Assembly (NCBI GenBank): GCA_942492915.1
Contig: OW818662.1
Location: 2,046,001-2,110,000 of the forward strand
Length of the DNA stretch: 64,000 bases
DNA from: Turneriella sp942492915
GTDB taxonomy: Bacteria > Spirochaetota > Leptospiria > Turneriellales > Turneriellaceae
Reading direction: 5' to 3'
The notes beneath the pieces are model-generated. The model did not search any database. It saw nothing but the letters and a program-made list of their open reading frames with translations, and was not told where the DNA came from. This document shows positions 50,111-58,624 of the stretch, one piece after another (positions within the stretch are counted from its first letter, which is position 1; each line of letters opens with the position of its first letter). Both the position numbers and the translations under genes were made by a program.

Positions 50111-50211
50111 TTGCCTATGGCACTGCTGCGGCAGGCGAAACGCTCGTCGGCAGGTAAAATGGGGATACATAGCCGTGACGCTTCTGCATCCTCACTTCGC
50201 GTTCGCCCTGC

Positions 50212-51012
50212 TTATTTTGTATTCTCGCGCAAAAATGACAGCATGCTGGCCCATGAAGCAAGGTCTGCCTTGGCATCGTATTTCATGCCGAAGTGCTCTT
50301 CATGACCGACATTTGATTTGAGAGTAAAGCCGTGTGTCGCGCCAGGGTGCACAACAAGCTGGTATTTCACCTTCGCCTTGTCTAACTGCGATTTCAGGGC
50401 TTTTACGTCTTTCTCGGGTACAAATTTATCAGCATCGCCGTGATGAATCAGCAGTGGCACCTTAATGTTCGCTGCGTCAGCTGCCAGCGATGGAAATACC
50501 AGCGCCGCATGAAATGTGACCACACCTTTGATATCTGCTGACATGAGTGCGGCTTCAATTGCAGCCATGCCGCCAAAGCAATAACCGACGACGGCAATTC
50601 GCGAAGGGTCAACTTCGGGACGGGCCTTGAGCACGTTTAGCGCGGTTTCAAGACGTGAACGCAATAGCTTGCGGTCTTTGCCATAAGTGCCGCTGAGTTC
50701 GCCTGCTTCTTTATGATTCTTCGCACGAATACCTTTGCCGTACATATCCATCGCAAATGCGACGTATCCGTTTTCGGCAAGCATCTTCGCGCGCATCTGC
50801 TCGTATTCATCGAGCCCTGTCCAGTCATGTACCAGCAGAACCGCGGCAAGTTTCTTGTCTTTCTTCTTCGGTAAGGCAATAAAGCCCTCGAAGTCTTTAC
50901 CGTCTTGCTGGTAGATAACCGTTTCGGTAACCATATGAGCTGCCGGCTCATTCTTGGGTGAACACGCAACGCTAAAAGCGGCAACGGCCGCTAGACTTAT
51001 TATTCTTCGCAT
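50212..51012 (-). CDS. Dienelactone-hydrolase-type lipoprotein
   Basis: An alpha/beta-hydrolase of the dienelactone-hydrolase family. The 266-residue protein has a lipobox (LAAVAAFSVAC, Cys17), VLLVHDWTGLDEYEQMRAKM, the nucleophile elbow GYCFGG (Cys nucleophile as in dienelactone hydrolase), HGDADKFVP (Asp) and GATHGF (catalytic His). It is therefore probably an active ester or lactone hydrolase tethered to a membrane. It is a separate minus-strand gene, with a strong terminator of the etf unit pointing towards it. The substrate is unknown. Confidence 0.85.
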   Translation of the reverse strand: MRRIISLAAVAAFSVACSPKNEPAAHMVTETVIYQQDGKDFEGFIALPKKKDKKLAAVLLVHDWTGLDEYEQMRAKMLAENGYVAFAMDMYGKGIRAKNHKEAGELSGTYGKDRKLLRSRLETALNVLKARPEVDPSRIAVVGYCFGGMAAIEAALMSADIKGVVTFHAALVFPSLAADAANIKVPLLIHHGDADKFVPEKDVKALKSQLDKAKVKYQLVVHPGATHGFTLKSNVGHEEHFGMKYDAKADLASWASMLSFLRENTK

Positions 51013-51057
51013 ATGCGCGAGAACGGCACCCGCCCTGCGCGCGTCAAATCAATCGCT

Positions 51058-51486
51058 CTATTGCCGGGAGAGTTTCTCGCGACCCCGGCCGCGCTTGCCC
51101 CATTTACCGCTAAGCGTTGCACCGTCGCGAGAGACCTTGTAGACAACGGGCTCTACCTGCCCCCAATCGACCGTCAGAATATTACCGCTGAGTTTACCGG
51201 TCCCCTCGTATGTGTCGCTGCCGATCGTCCAGACAACATGAAAGCCCGAAGCCGCGTCGCCCGAAATGGTGACGTTGCCTTCATACGTGCCACCCTCGGG
51301 ACTCGTGCCCTGAACGGCGTACGTACCACCTAACGACGGGGCCACAGCCGGCGCGGTTGTAGGCGAGCTACCGTTACATTTCGGGTTCATGTGAGCGTCG
51401 GGCGCCTGGCATTCAGAATAGTTCTGCGCCGGCAGCGCACCGCTGAAGACCGCCAAAGTAATTATGGCAACGTATATTTTTATCAT
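51058..51486 (-). CDS. Small secreted protein of unknown function
   Basis: A 142-residue exported protein with a signal peptide (IYVAIITLAVFSGALPA) and a short Cys-bearing N-terminus (CQAPDAHMNPKCNG). The body LGGTYAVQGTSPEGGTYEGN, HVVWTIGSDTYEGTGKLSG and ILTVDWGQVEPVVYKVSRDG is beta-rich with repeated G-T-Y-E-G units. It ends in a basic GKWGKRGRGREKLSRQ tail. No known family; the repeated G-T-Y patterns look like a small beta-sandwich. It ends 45 bases before the lipoprotein gene on the same strand and may share its transcript. Confidence 0.7.
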   Translation of the reverse strand: MIKIYVAIITLAVFSGALPAQNYSECQAPDAHMNPKCNGSSPTTAPAVAPSLGGTYAVQGTSPEGGTYEGNVTISGDAASGFHVVWTIGSDTYEGTGKLSGNILTVDWGQVEPVVYKVSRDGATLSGKWGKRGRGREKLSRQ

Positions 51487-51591
51487 AAGAACAAGGTGCG
51501 CCGTCGATTGCGGGGTGTCAACGTTTTCGAAGACGCGCCCGCATATTCATGAGTATTCTTTACACCCTGTCTCAAACGCAGTCTCTGGCGG

Positions 51592-52875
51592 ATGTCCGAT
51601 TTTCATGATTTCAAATTCTCTGAGATAATAAGCCGCAACGTATCCAAAGCAGGTTTCACTGCTCCGACTCCAATACAAAAAGAGGCAATACCCCATGCGC
51701 TGGCGGGTAAAGATATACTGGGCCTCGCGCAGACAGGCACGGGAAAAACCGCAGCCTTTGTATTACCCATGCTGCAGCGACTTGAAGCTTTACCCAACAA
51801 GAAAGTACGCGCATTGGTGGTGGCCCCCACCCGCGAGCTTGCAGAACAAATACACCAGGTCATTGTCACCCTGGGCAAAGAGACGAAACTGCAGTCGATG
51901 ACCATCTACGGTGGCGCAAGTATGAACCGGCAGCTCGCTGACCTGCGCCGCGGTGTCGACATTATCGTTGCCTGCCCGGGCCGCCTGCTCGATCACCTGC
52001 AGCGCAAATCCGTCGCGCTCGATGGTATCGAAGTTCTCGTGCTCGACGAAGCCGACCAAATGTTTGATATGGGATTTTTGCCCGCGATCAAGCAGATCGT
52101 GAGCAAACTGCCTCAGAAGCGGCAGACAATGCTTTTTTCAGCGACCATGCCCGACGAAATCAGAAAGTTGGCTGGTTCAATTCTGAAAGACCCCGTGAAG
52201 GTAGAACTCGCGCGCGGCCCCGTGGCGACCATCAGCCATGCGTTATACCCCGTAACTCAAGAGATGAAAACTCCGCTGCTGTTGCACCTTCTCAAAGACG
52301 CGGGAGAGCAACCCATTCTGGTTTTCACCAAAACCAAACACAAAGCCACTCGCCTTGCCGACCAACTGGCCAAAGCGGGCTTTACCACCGCCTCTCTGCA
52401 GGGCAACCTTTCTCAGAACCGCCGCGACAGTGCGCTCGCAGGCTTCAAGTCAGGGAAATACCAGGTTCTCGTCGCCACCGACATCGCCGCGCGAGGGATC
52501 GACGTGAACAATATCTCGCACATTATCAACTTCGATATTCCGGCAAATAGTGAGACGTATATTCACCGAATCGGCCGTACCGCGCGGGCGGCAAAAAGCG
52601 GAGATGCTTATACCTTTGTCACTTCTGAAGACAACAGGCTGGTTCGAGATATTGAAAAGGCACTCGGTAAACCGATCGAAAAACGCATCGTTAAAGATTT
52701 TGACTATAAGAGCACTACGATCGCGCAGGTCATTACCCAGATCAACCGGCCGCCGCAAGCTACTGCCACTGGCGCTGCAAAATCACAGCCTGCCAGAGCA
52801 ACCGACAAGCCCAAGGCCACAGACAAACCGCGGCGCCGCCGCTATCAGGGTTTCGGTCGAAACAGAAGAGACTAG
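51592..52875 (+). CDS. DEAD-box RNA helicase, RhlE-like
   Basis: ATP-dependent RNA helicase for ribosome assembly or mRNA turnover. The 427-residue protein has the Q motif (FTAPTPIQKEAIP), motif I AQTGTGKT, Ia PTRELAEQ, GG, Ib PGRL, DEAD, SAT, then IV-VI with ATDIAARGIDV and HRIGRTARA. The last 60 residues form a basic tail rich in Pro, Ala, Lys and Arg ending RRRRYQGFGRNRR-like. This is the RhlE-type layout. The start at ATG 51592 is plausible; no distinct ribosome-binding site. A DNA palindrome and a tandem repeat follow the stop. Confidence 0.93.
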   Translation: MSDFHDFKFSEIISRNVSKAGFTAPTPIQKEAIPHALAGKDILGLAQTGTGKTAAFVLPMLQRLEALPNKKVRALVVAPTRELAEQIHQVIVTLGKETKLQSMTIYGGASMNRQLADLRRGVDIIVACPGRLLDHLQRKSVALDGIEVLVLDEADQMFDMGFLPAIKQIVSKLPQKRQTMLFSATMPDEIRKLAGSILKDPVKVELARGPVATISHALYPVTQEMKTPLLLHLLKDAGEQPILVFTKTKHKATRLADQLAKAGFTTASLQGNLSQNRRDSALAGFKSGKYQVLVATDIAARGIDVNNISHIINFDIPANSETYIHRIGRTARAAKSGDAYTFVTSEDNRLVRDIEKALGKPIEKRIVKDFDYKSTTIAQVITQINRPPQATATGAAKSQPARATDKPKATDKPRRRRYQGFGRNRRD

Positions 52876-52879
52876 CAGA

Positions 52880-52908
52880 CCATCCGTGGCTGACGCCATC
52901 CGTGGCTG
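52880..52908. repeat. Tandem 16-base direct repeat after the helicase gene
   Basis: CCATCCGTGGCTG occurs at 52880-52892 and again at 52896-52908 with a period of 16 bases. It lies 4 bases after the helicase stop. The origin is unknown. Confidence 0.8.
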
Positions 52909-52915
52909 CGCCGGC

Positions 52916-52936
52916 TAAGTCACGTCCTGTGACTTA
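52916..52936. repeat. 8-bp perfect inverted repeat in the intergenic gap
   Basis: TAAGTCAC (52916-52923) and GTGACTTA (52929-52936) with a 5-base spacer between convergent genes. The right arm contains the stop codon of the minus-strand HAD-type gene. Could act as a bidirectional terminator; the U run is weak. Confidence 0.5.
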
Positions 52937-54028
52937 AACATGCCGCTTCGGTGCAAAGCGCAGATAGCGTTCGACGAGGCTCAGTTCGCGGTCAGTTTCG
53001 CGCCGCATCGGCGGCAGAATCGTGTCGGGAACCCGGCTGAAGGTATCGAGAGTGCGCACAAAATCACTGCGCAAATCAGAGATAATTCGGCGCGGTAGCG
53101 CCAGGGGATTACCCTTGTACACGATGCGTAACAGCTTGCGGGCTTCACCCTTGTCTATCAGCCCGCGGCGCAGCAGGTCTTCTGTTGACGTCGTGAACTC
53201 GGTCACGCCGAACTGGTAGTTTCGTATCATATCAGATATGATGCGAAAGAGTCCCGCACGGTTAATCGCGTCCATTTTGTAGAGAATGACGCCTGTTTGA
53301 AAATAGTTCTGCGTGGGTACAACCCGGTCAGAGAGGGTCGTGTGAAAGTGCGCGGGAGTCTGTTGTTCGAGATGGATAAATATGCGCTTCACCGCATCGC
53401 GCGGTTTGTACCCGCTGTCTTTAAGACGCTTCAGATTTTCGGCGATCAGGTCGCGCTCATCGGGAGCAACGTTCCACTTCTTCAAAATCGTCAGCACCTC
53501 ATAGTCCTCCAGCGCACCGGCAACGATGTCGGCGTAAAGCGCGTAGATCGTCGCATCATATTCAGAATCGTCGCCAAAGAGCAGTTCTTCAGCCTTCAGC
53601 GGAAACACGCTGCGCGCATAGATCAGGGCGGCGAGCTTGAAACCGATCTTATCGATGATCTTCTTGAATTGGAATTTCTTAACGGCAGAGCGCCAGTTCT
53701 TGAAGAGAATGCCGTCAAACCCGACGCCGTCGAGCCGCAGTTTTTCAGACACAACTTTGTGCATACCTTCAGGCGAACCCGAGATAAAGTAAATCGGTAC
53801 CGGTGGTGCTGATCCGCCGGCGCCGCGCCGCAGCTCACGCACAACTGCGGCAACCCCCGGGATATTCTTCTTCTCTTCTGCCTTTTCAAACGGGATACGC
53901 ACGAGCTTGCGCAATGACTCGAAACGGGTGTCGAGGTAAGTCTTGTCCAGATCAAACGTGCAGACGTAACCGTCATACTTTGAGGCGCTGCGCCGCGTTC
54001 CGTAGATTTTTTCAAGGGATTTCAGCAT
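52934..54028 (-). CDS. HAD-superfamily protein resembling phosphatidate-phosphatase App1
   Basis: A 364-residue protein of the HAD superfamily that resembles the App1-type phosphatidate phosphatase domain. Catalytic motif I is FDLDKTYLDT (Asp26 and Asp28). Motif II may be in IYFISGSP and the acidic motif IV in FGDDSEYDA; the KxFQFKKIIDKIG region may hold the motif III lysine. Residues about 200-364 are a helical C-terminal part with no recognised motif. It faces the DEAD-box gene convergently and is followed by a Pit-type phosphate transporter on the same strand. A phospholipid- or lipid-phosphate role is plausible but not proven. Confidence 0.72.
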   Translation of the reverse strand: MLKSLEKIYGTRRSASKYDGYVCTFDLDKTYLDTRFESLRKLVRIPFEKAEEKKNIPGVAAVVRELRRGAGGSAPPVPIYFISGSPEGMHKVVSEKLRLDGVGFDGILFKNWRSAVKKFQFKKIIDKIGFKLAALIYARSVFPLKAEELLFGDDSEYDATIYALYADIVAGALEDYEVLTILKKWNVAPDERDLIAENLKRLKDSGYKPRDAVKRIFIHLEQQTPAHFHTTLSDRVVPTQNYFQTGVILYKMDAINRAGLFRIISDMIRNYQFGVTEFTTSTEDLLRRGLIDKGEARKLLRIVYKGNPLALPRRIISDLRSDFVRTLDTFSRVPDTILPPMRRETDRELSLVERYLRFAPKRHV

Positions 54029-54076
54029 GATTAAATGGCCGCAGCACAGAGGGCTAAGGCCTCTTGTCTGTTCGTT

Positions 54077-55069
54077 TTAGCGTGCAAATACATGAATCAG
54101 GTGGTAGAATCCCAGCGCAAAAACGGCGCTTATCGGTATCGTGATAATCCAGGCCCAGAAAAGCTTAACGGTAATACCCCAGCGTACGGCGCTGATGCGT
54201 TTCGCGAGACCCACGCCGATGATGCTGCCGGTGATTGTGTGTGTTGTGCTGACCGGTATGCCAAGACCGCCCGTCACGAACAGCGTCACGGCTCCTGCGG
54301 TTTCTGAAGCCACACCTTCAAATGCAGTGAGTTTCGTAATTTTCGAGCCCATGGTCTTCACGATTTTCCATCCGCCAAAGAGGGTGCCCGAACCAATCGC
54401 GACGTAACATGCAACGACGACCCATTGTGGCAGATCAGCAAGACTCTTGATGTTGCCATTGACAAGCATCGCAGCGCCAATAATGCCCATGACCTTTTGC
54501 GCATCGTTGCCGCCGTGCCCGAGCGAAAAGGCTGCAGAAGACAGAAGCTGAATACGCCTGAACCATTTTTCGGCCTTCTGCGGATGCGATCTTTTACAGA
54601 TGTGTAATAGTATGATCGAATTAAAATAAGAGACAACCATGCCGATAAACGGTGCCAGCACAATAAAAAGCAAGATGGGCCAGATCTTCGCCATTTTGAC
54701 CACACCGAAGCCGGCATGAGCAATTGCCCCCCCGGCAAAACCGCCGATAAGCGTGTGCGACGAGCTCGACGGGATACCGAAGTACCACGTGATCAGGTTC
54801 CAGGTAATTGCGGCGAGCAACCCTGCCATGATCACATAGAGCGAGATCGCGCTTGTGTCTACGGTTTTCGAAACAGTATCGGCTACGTGCAAATGGAAAA
54901 TATAAAAAGCCAGAAAATTAAAAAAAGCGGCCCAAAAGACCGCCTGCAGAGGAGTCAAAACCCGGGTCGAAACAATGGTGGCAATAGAATTCGCTGCGTC
55001 ATGAAAGCCGTTGATAAAATCAAAGACCAGCGCGAGAACAATAACGACTGCAAACAGGTCGAAGGTCAT
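54077..55069 (-). CDS. Inorganic phosphate transporter of the Pit family
   Basis: Low-affinity phosphate/metal-phosphate symporter in the inner membrane. The 330-residue protein has about nine hydrophobic segments and both signature motifs of the family: FDFINGFHDAANSIATIVST near the N-terminus and FSLGHGGNDAQKVMGIIGAA in the middle, plus GIPVSTTHTITGSIIGVGL near the C-terminus. The ATG overlaps the stop of the PhoU-like gene by 4 bases (ATGA), so the two form a unit. Confidence 0.93.
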   Translation of the reverse strand: MTFDLFAVVIVLALVFDFINGFHDAANSIATIVSTRVLTPLQAVFWAAFFNFLAFYIFHLHVADTVSKTVDTSAISLYVIMAGLLAAITWNLITWYFGIPSSSSHTLIGGFAGGAIAHAGFGVVKMAKIWPILLFIVLAPFIGMVVSYFNSIILLHICKRSHPQKAEKWFRRIQLLSSAAFSLGHGGNDAQKVMGIIGAAMLVNGNIKSLADLPQWVVVACYVAIGSGTLFGGWKIVKTMGSKITKLTAFEGVASETAGAVTLFVTGGLGIPVSTTHTITGSIIGVGLAKRISAVRWGITVKLFWAWIITIPISAVFALGFYHLIHVFAR

Positions 55070-55713
55070 GAATACTTGATGAGTATCGTTTCAATCACGT
55101 TGGCCACGTCTTCGCAGCGGTCGGTGGCTGTCTCAAGCGTCGCGAGTAATTCTTTCATTTTGATGAGTTCAATCGCGTCTTTCTCATGCGTAAATAAATA
55201 TTCAATCGCCTCGTTAAATATGGCGTCGGCGGCGTTTTCAAGACTATGCACCTTCACGAGCGATTCGCCGATTTTCTTATGGTTTTTTAGATCCATCAGT
55301 AAGTCGATTGTACCCGCCAGCTCTTGTATGCCGTCTCTGAGAATATTTGCCAGTTTTGTCACAGCAGACGGAAAATTGCCGATGTGATAGAGCCGCATGC
55401 GAGCCGCGGCACCTTGAATATAATCCGCGATGTCGTCGATTGAGGCAGCGAGAGCGTGTACGTCTTCGCGGTCGAACGGGGTAATAAACGTGCGGCTGAG
55501 CTCTACGAATATATTGTGCGTTATTTCGTCGCCGACGTTCTCAAGGCGATCAATCTCTTCGACAAGCTTATTGCGTTCTGCTGCTGTATCTTTCACAACC
55601 AGATCGCAAAGAACTTTGCCCATCACTATGAGATTGTCAGTGTCTTGTTTGAAAAGCGGAAAAAACGTGCGGTCTTTCGGAGTGAGAAATTTAAACATGC
55701 TGGTGAGTGACAT
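55066..55713 (-). CDS. PhoU-like DUF47 protein, Pit accessory
   Basis: A 215-residue helical protein of the DUF47/PhoU-like family that partners Pit transporters. Signature: FKFLTPKDRTFFPLFKQDTD, NLIVMGKVLCDLVV, IDRLENVGDEITHNIFVELS, TPFDREDVHALAASIDDIAD and LENAADAIFNEAIEYLF. I chose the ATG at 55713 (with GAGG six bases before it); the open frame up to 55815 adds 34 residues unlike the family. It lies upstream of the Pit gene and overlaps it by 4 bases. It presumably regulates transport. Confidence 0.9.
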   Translation of the reverse strand: MSLTSMFKFLTPKDRTFFPLFKQDTDNLIVMGKVLCDLVVKDTAAERNKLVEEIDRLENVGDEITHNIFVELSRTFITPFDREDVHALAASIDDIADYIQGAAARMRLYHIGNFPSAVTKLANILRDGIQELAGTIDLLMDLKNHKKIGESLVKVHSLENAADAIFNEAIEYLFTHEKDAIELIKMKELLATLETATDRCEDVANVIETILIKYS

Positions 55714-55826
55714 TCTAGCCTCAGTAGACCTGAGCCAAAAGACACCCATTATGAAAAGTACTAATTGATGTGAATCCTTTTCCGGTTTGACACCCTGTTT
55801 TTGTTCGAGGGCCAATCAGCACAACC

Positions 55827-56429
55827 GTGTCCAGAATTGCCCGCATCGAGAGAAAAACCAACGAAACAGACATCACACTGTCGCTGAATCTCGACGGCGG
55901 CGCACGTATGACAGGCACAAATCCGATTCCGTTTTTTGAGCACATGCTCGGGCACATCGTCAAGTACAGCATGTTCGATCTCGAGCTGAATCTGAAAGGT
56001 GACATCGAAATCGACTGCCACCACTCGGTCGAAGATACCGCGATCGTGCTGGGCCAGGCGCTGACGGCGTCCCTCGGCAACAAGGCAGGTATCTTCCGCT
56101 ATGGTTCATTCACACTGCCTATGGATGAAGTGCTCACGACCGTTACGATCGATCTTTCGGGACGGCCCTACTTTGTATACCGCGGCGAACCTTTAAAGCC
56201 GATGGGCAAATTTGGCATCTATGACTCTGAACTCACGCTCGAGTTTCTGCACAAACTATCGATACATGCAGCGATGAACCTGCACGTGCAGGTTCATTAC
56301 GGCGATAACCGCCACCATATTCATGAATCCATCTTCAAAGCGCTTGGTTTTGCCCTGCGCCAGGCCGTCGCCGTCGATTCCCGCCGCATGGGCGAAATAC
56401 CTTCGACCAAAGGGAGCCTCATGGGTTAG
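55827..56429 (+). CDS. hisB: Imidazoleglycerol-phosphate dehydratase
   Basis: Sixth step of histidine synthesis. The 200-residue protein is the monofunctional enzyme: EITLSLNLDG-type start (DITLSLNLDGGARMTG), FFEHMLGHIVKYSMFDLELN, IDCHHSVEDTAIVLGQALT, and FKALGFALRQAVAVDSRR with HHIHESIFK. The metal His residues in HHS and EHMLGH and HHIHE are present. It starts with GTG at 55827 and has no obvious ribosome-binding site. A hairpin spans its stop and the hisH leader. Confidence 0.95.
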   Translation: MSRIARIERKTNETDITLSLNLDGGARMTGTNPIPFFEHMLGHIVKYSMFDLELNLKGDIEIDCHHSVEDTAIVLGQALTASLGNKAGIFRYGSFTLPMDEVLTTVTIDLSGRPYFVYRGEPLKPMGKFGIYDSELTLEFLHKLSIHAAMNLHVQVHYGDNRHHIHESIFKALGFALRQAVAVDSRRMGEIPSTKGSLMG

Positions 56430-56454
56430 CCGTGGGCTACGCCCCCGGCTAATC
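56424..56454 (+). repeat. Near-perfect hairpin spanning the hisB stop and hisH leader
   Basis: Arms 56424-56437 and 56441-56454 (14 bases, one mismatch, one G-U pair), with a TAC loop. It contains the hisB TAG and ends 3 bases before the hisH ATG. There is no ribosome-binding site for hisH, so coupling through the hairpin is likely. Confidence 0.75.
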
Positions 56455-56456
56455 AC

Positions 56457-57080
56457 ATGAACAAGAGCGTGCGCATAATCTTGTTGGATTTTGGCATGGG
56501 CAATATACGCTCATTGCAAAAAGCATTTGAGCACCTCGGCGCAACCGTGAAGGTGAGCAGCGACCCTCGCGAAGCCGCCAATGCCGATGTTCTGCTGCTG
56601 CCCGGCGACGGCGCGTTCGCACGGGCTATGCAAGAGCTTCAGACACGCGGACTGATCGATATCATACGTGAGGCCCATTCAAAAAAGAAGACGATCTTTG
56701 GTATCTGCATCGGCTTTCAACTGCTGTTTGAATCCTCAACCGAATTTTCGGGATCAGGGGGATTAAACCTCGTGAAGGGTGCCATCACCCGTCTTGAAAA
56801 AAATGCCCAGGCCCCTGTGATACCCCATATCGGCTGGACGACCACCGAATTCAAGAGCTCGAGCCGGCTTGGGCATGGTATAGATCCGCATTCGATGTTT
56901 TATTATGTGCACAGCTATGCTTACCGCGCCGAGCACGAATTCGCAGCAGCAACAACCTCTTACGGTCAGCTATTCACGTCAGCGCTCGAGCATGAGAATC
57001 TGTTCGCCGTACAGTTTCACCCCGAAAAATCGCACAACGCCGGTTTGCAGTTGCTGGCAAATTTTCTGGGCACGTTATGA
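56457..57080 (+). CDS. hisH: Imidazole glycerol phosphate synthase subunit HisH
   Basis: Glutamine amidotransferase subunit that feeds ammonia to HisF. The 207-residue class I glutaminase has the nucleophile Cys84 in GICIGFQLLFESSTEF, and the catalytic His-Glu in FHPEKSH. DFGMGNIRSLQKAFEHLGA and LLPGDGAFARAM are typical. HisF is not next to it. The stop overlaps the hisA ATG by 4 bases. Confidence 0.95.
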   Translation: MNKSVRIILLDFGMGNIRSLQKAFEHLGATVKVSSDPREAANADVLLLPGDGAFARAMQELQTRGLIDIIREAHSKKKTIFGICIGFQLLFESSTEFSGSGGLNLVKGAITRLEKNAQAPVIPHIGWTTTEFKSSSRLGHGIDPHSMFYYVHSYAYRAEHEFAAATTSYGQLFTSALEHENLFAVQFHPEKSHNAGLQLLANFLGTL

Positions 57081-57817
57081 AACTGATTCCAGCACTCGAC
57101 ATTCTGGGCGGCAAAGTCGTTCGCTTGAAGCAGGGCGACTATGACCAGGTTACGATCTACCACGAGAAGCCCATTGACCTCGCGTGGTACCTCGCCGACC
57201 ATGGCGCCGAAAGACTGCATCTCGTCGACCTGCGCGGTTCAAAAGAAGGAAAAATATGTGAAGGTCGGCTATTCACTGAAATTCGCCGCACCGTGAATAT
57301 TCCCTGCGAAGTCGGCGGCGGAATCCGCAGCCGCGATGACTTTTCATTCTACTTCGACAATGGTTTCACGTTGGGTAAAGATTTCGTGATGGTGGGTTCG
57401 CTGCCGTTCATCGATCGCAATGCGTTCGACGCGATTCTCGCCGGCTACGCCGATTCGCTGCTGATGACCGTCGATGCTTGGGGCGACGAAGTGAAACATT
57501 CGGGGTGGCTGAAAGACTCGGGCTACACTGTTGAAGCATTGATCGCTGAAATGGCAGCAGTTGGGGTGAAGAATTTTCTCGTAACGCAGATTCGAAAAGA
57601 TGGTATGATGCAAGGGCCCGATTTCGAACTCTACACAAACCTGCACAAGCGTTTTGCCGACCGCAACATCATCGCATCAGGCGGAGTGAGTTCAGTGGAC
57701 GATCTTCTGCGGCTGCGCGAACAAGGGCTTTACGGCGCTATCGTCGGGAAAGCATATTATGAAGGCAAAATTACCGCACAAATGATGCGCGACTTCAGAT
57801 TCGGTCAAAAAGCTTAA
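57077..57817 (+). CDS. hisA: ProFAR isomerase HisA
   Basis: Isomerises the phosphoribosyl-formimino intermediate in histidine synthesis. The 246-residue TIM barrel starts MKLIPALDILGGKVVRLKQG (catalytic Asp8) and has KFFLVTQIRKDGMMQG-like (KNFLVTQIRKDGMMQGPDF) and the phosphate loop ASGGVSSVDDLLRL. The second Asp lies in LLMTVDAWGDEVKHSGW. It overlaps hisH by 4 bases and shares its stop with the convergent gene. hisF is absent here. Confidence 0.93.
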   Translation: MKLIPALDILGGKVVRLKQGDYDQVTIYHEKPIDLAWYLADHGAERLHLVDLRGSKEGKICEGRLFTEIRRTVNIPCEVGGGIRSRDDFSFYFDNGFTLGKDFVMVGSLPFIDRNAFDAILAGYADSLLMTVDAWGDEVKHSGWLKDSGYTVEALIAEMAAVGVKNFLVTQIRKDGMMQGPDFELYTNLHKRFADRNIIASGGVSSVDDLLRLREQGLYGAIVGKAYYEGKITAQMMRDFRFGQKA

Positions 57818-58602
57818 GTCGACAGTACAAAGCTGAATTCGCGCATCTTACGCTCAACATCTTTATGGTAGCGAGCGTCAAAAATCGCCTCGGCGTATGG
57901 CTTGTGCGTGAAGATCAGCATCTCAGAACCATGCCATTCCATCACTACGCCCTTTTTATCGCGCACCCGCCCGTCGCTGAGTGCGCGTGAGATCTCGCGA
58001 GCGCCATGCGGGCGCAGGTCTCTGATCAACGCCCGAAAAAATGCCTCTCGCGCGGGATCGTAGAACTGAAAGGCTCTGTGAAAAAGTAAGGCATCGTGAA
58101 AGTATTCAGGAATATTAAAACCACCGTAAGCATGCGTCAGCGTCACGAGGTCGCGCAGAAAATGATCAATTCGGTTGAAGATGCCGAGCCCGGCGACATC
58201 TTGTCCGGGAAAAAGGCCGCGCGCCCCCGCCTCGCTCTTGAGTATATGCCTCGATTGCATCCAGTCAATGAAGAGTAGTTTGGTTGCCGGCATCAGCGGA
58301 TGGCGGTGCAGTTTGAAATATGACAGACGTAAACGCATGTGCAGAATCTTTTCATTCTTGAACAGCAGGTAAAAACGGTGATCACGGTCAGTGAGAAACT
58401 CAATTTCGAGCTTCACGGGATAATAGCCACGGTTTTTGATCTCAGAAATAATTTGCGTCTTTTCAAGCGCCTGCCAAAGTTCAGCTTCGGTAAGCGTCGA
58501 AAGAAAACGCTTTTTGCCATCGTTGAAATGCGTCGCCGCCTGCAACTCTTCGGCAAAGTCGATTTCTTCGAGGTCTTGAAAGTCGAAGCGTTTTTCAGGC
58601 AT
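57814..58602 (-). CDS. Unrecognised protein
   Basis: A soluble 262-residue protein, taking the ATG at 58602 (PEKRFDFQDLEEIDFAEELQ); the frame is open further upstream but would overlap the HDAC-like gene. It is rich in aromatic and basic residues: FYLLFKNEKILHMRLRLSYF, LLFIDWMQSRHILKSEAGAR and LVTLTHAYGGFNIPEYFHDA. No catalytic motif is recognisable. It follows the HDAC-like gene on the same strand by 22 bases and could be part of its unit, and it overlaps hisA at the stop codon by four bases. Only hypothetical status is justified. Confidence 0.72.
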   Translation of the reverse strand: MPEKRFDFQDLEEIDFAEELQAATHFNDGKKRFLSTLTEAELWQALEKTQIISEIKNRGYYPVKLEIEFLTDRDHRFYLLFKNEKILHMRLRLSYFKLHRHPLMPATKLLFIDWMQSRHILKSEAGARGLFPGQDVAGLGIFNRIDHFLRDLVTLTHAYGGFNIPEYFHDALLFHRAFQFYDPAREAFFRALIRDLRPHGAREISRALSDGRVRDKKGVVMEWHGSEMLIFTHKPYAEAIFDARYHKDVERKMREFSFVLST

Positions 58603-58624
58603 GTGTGCAATTGCGGTCGACCCG

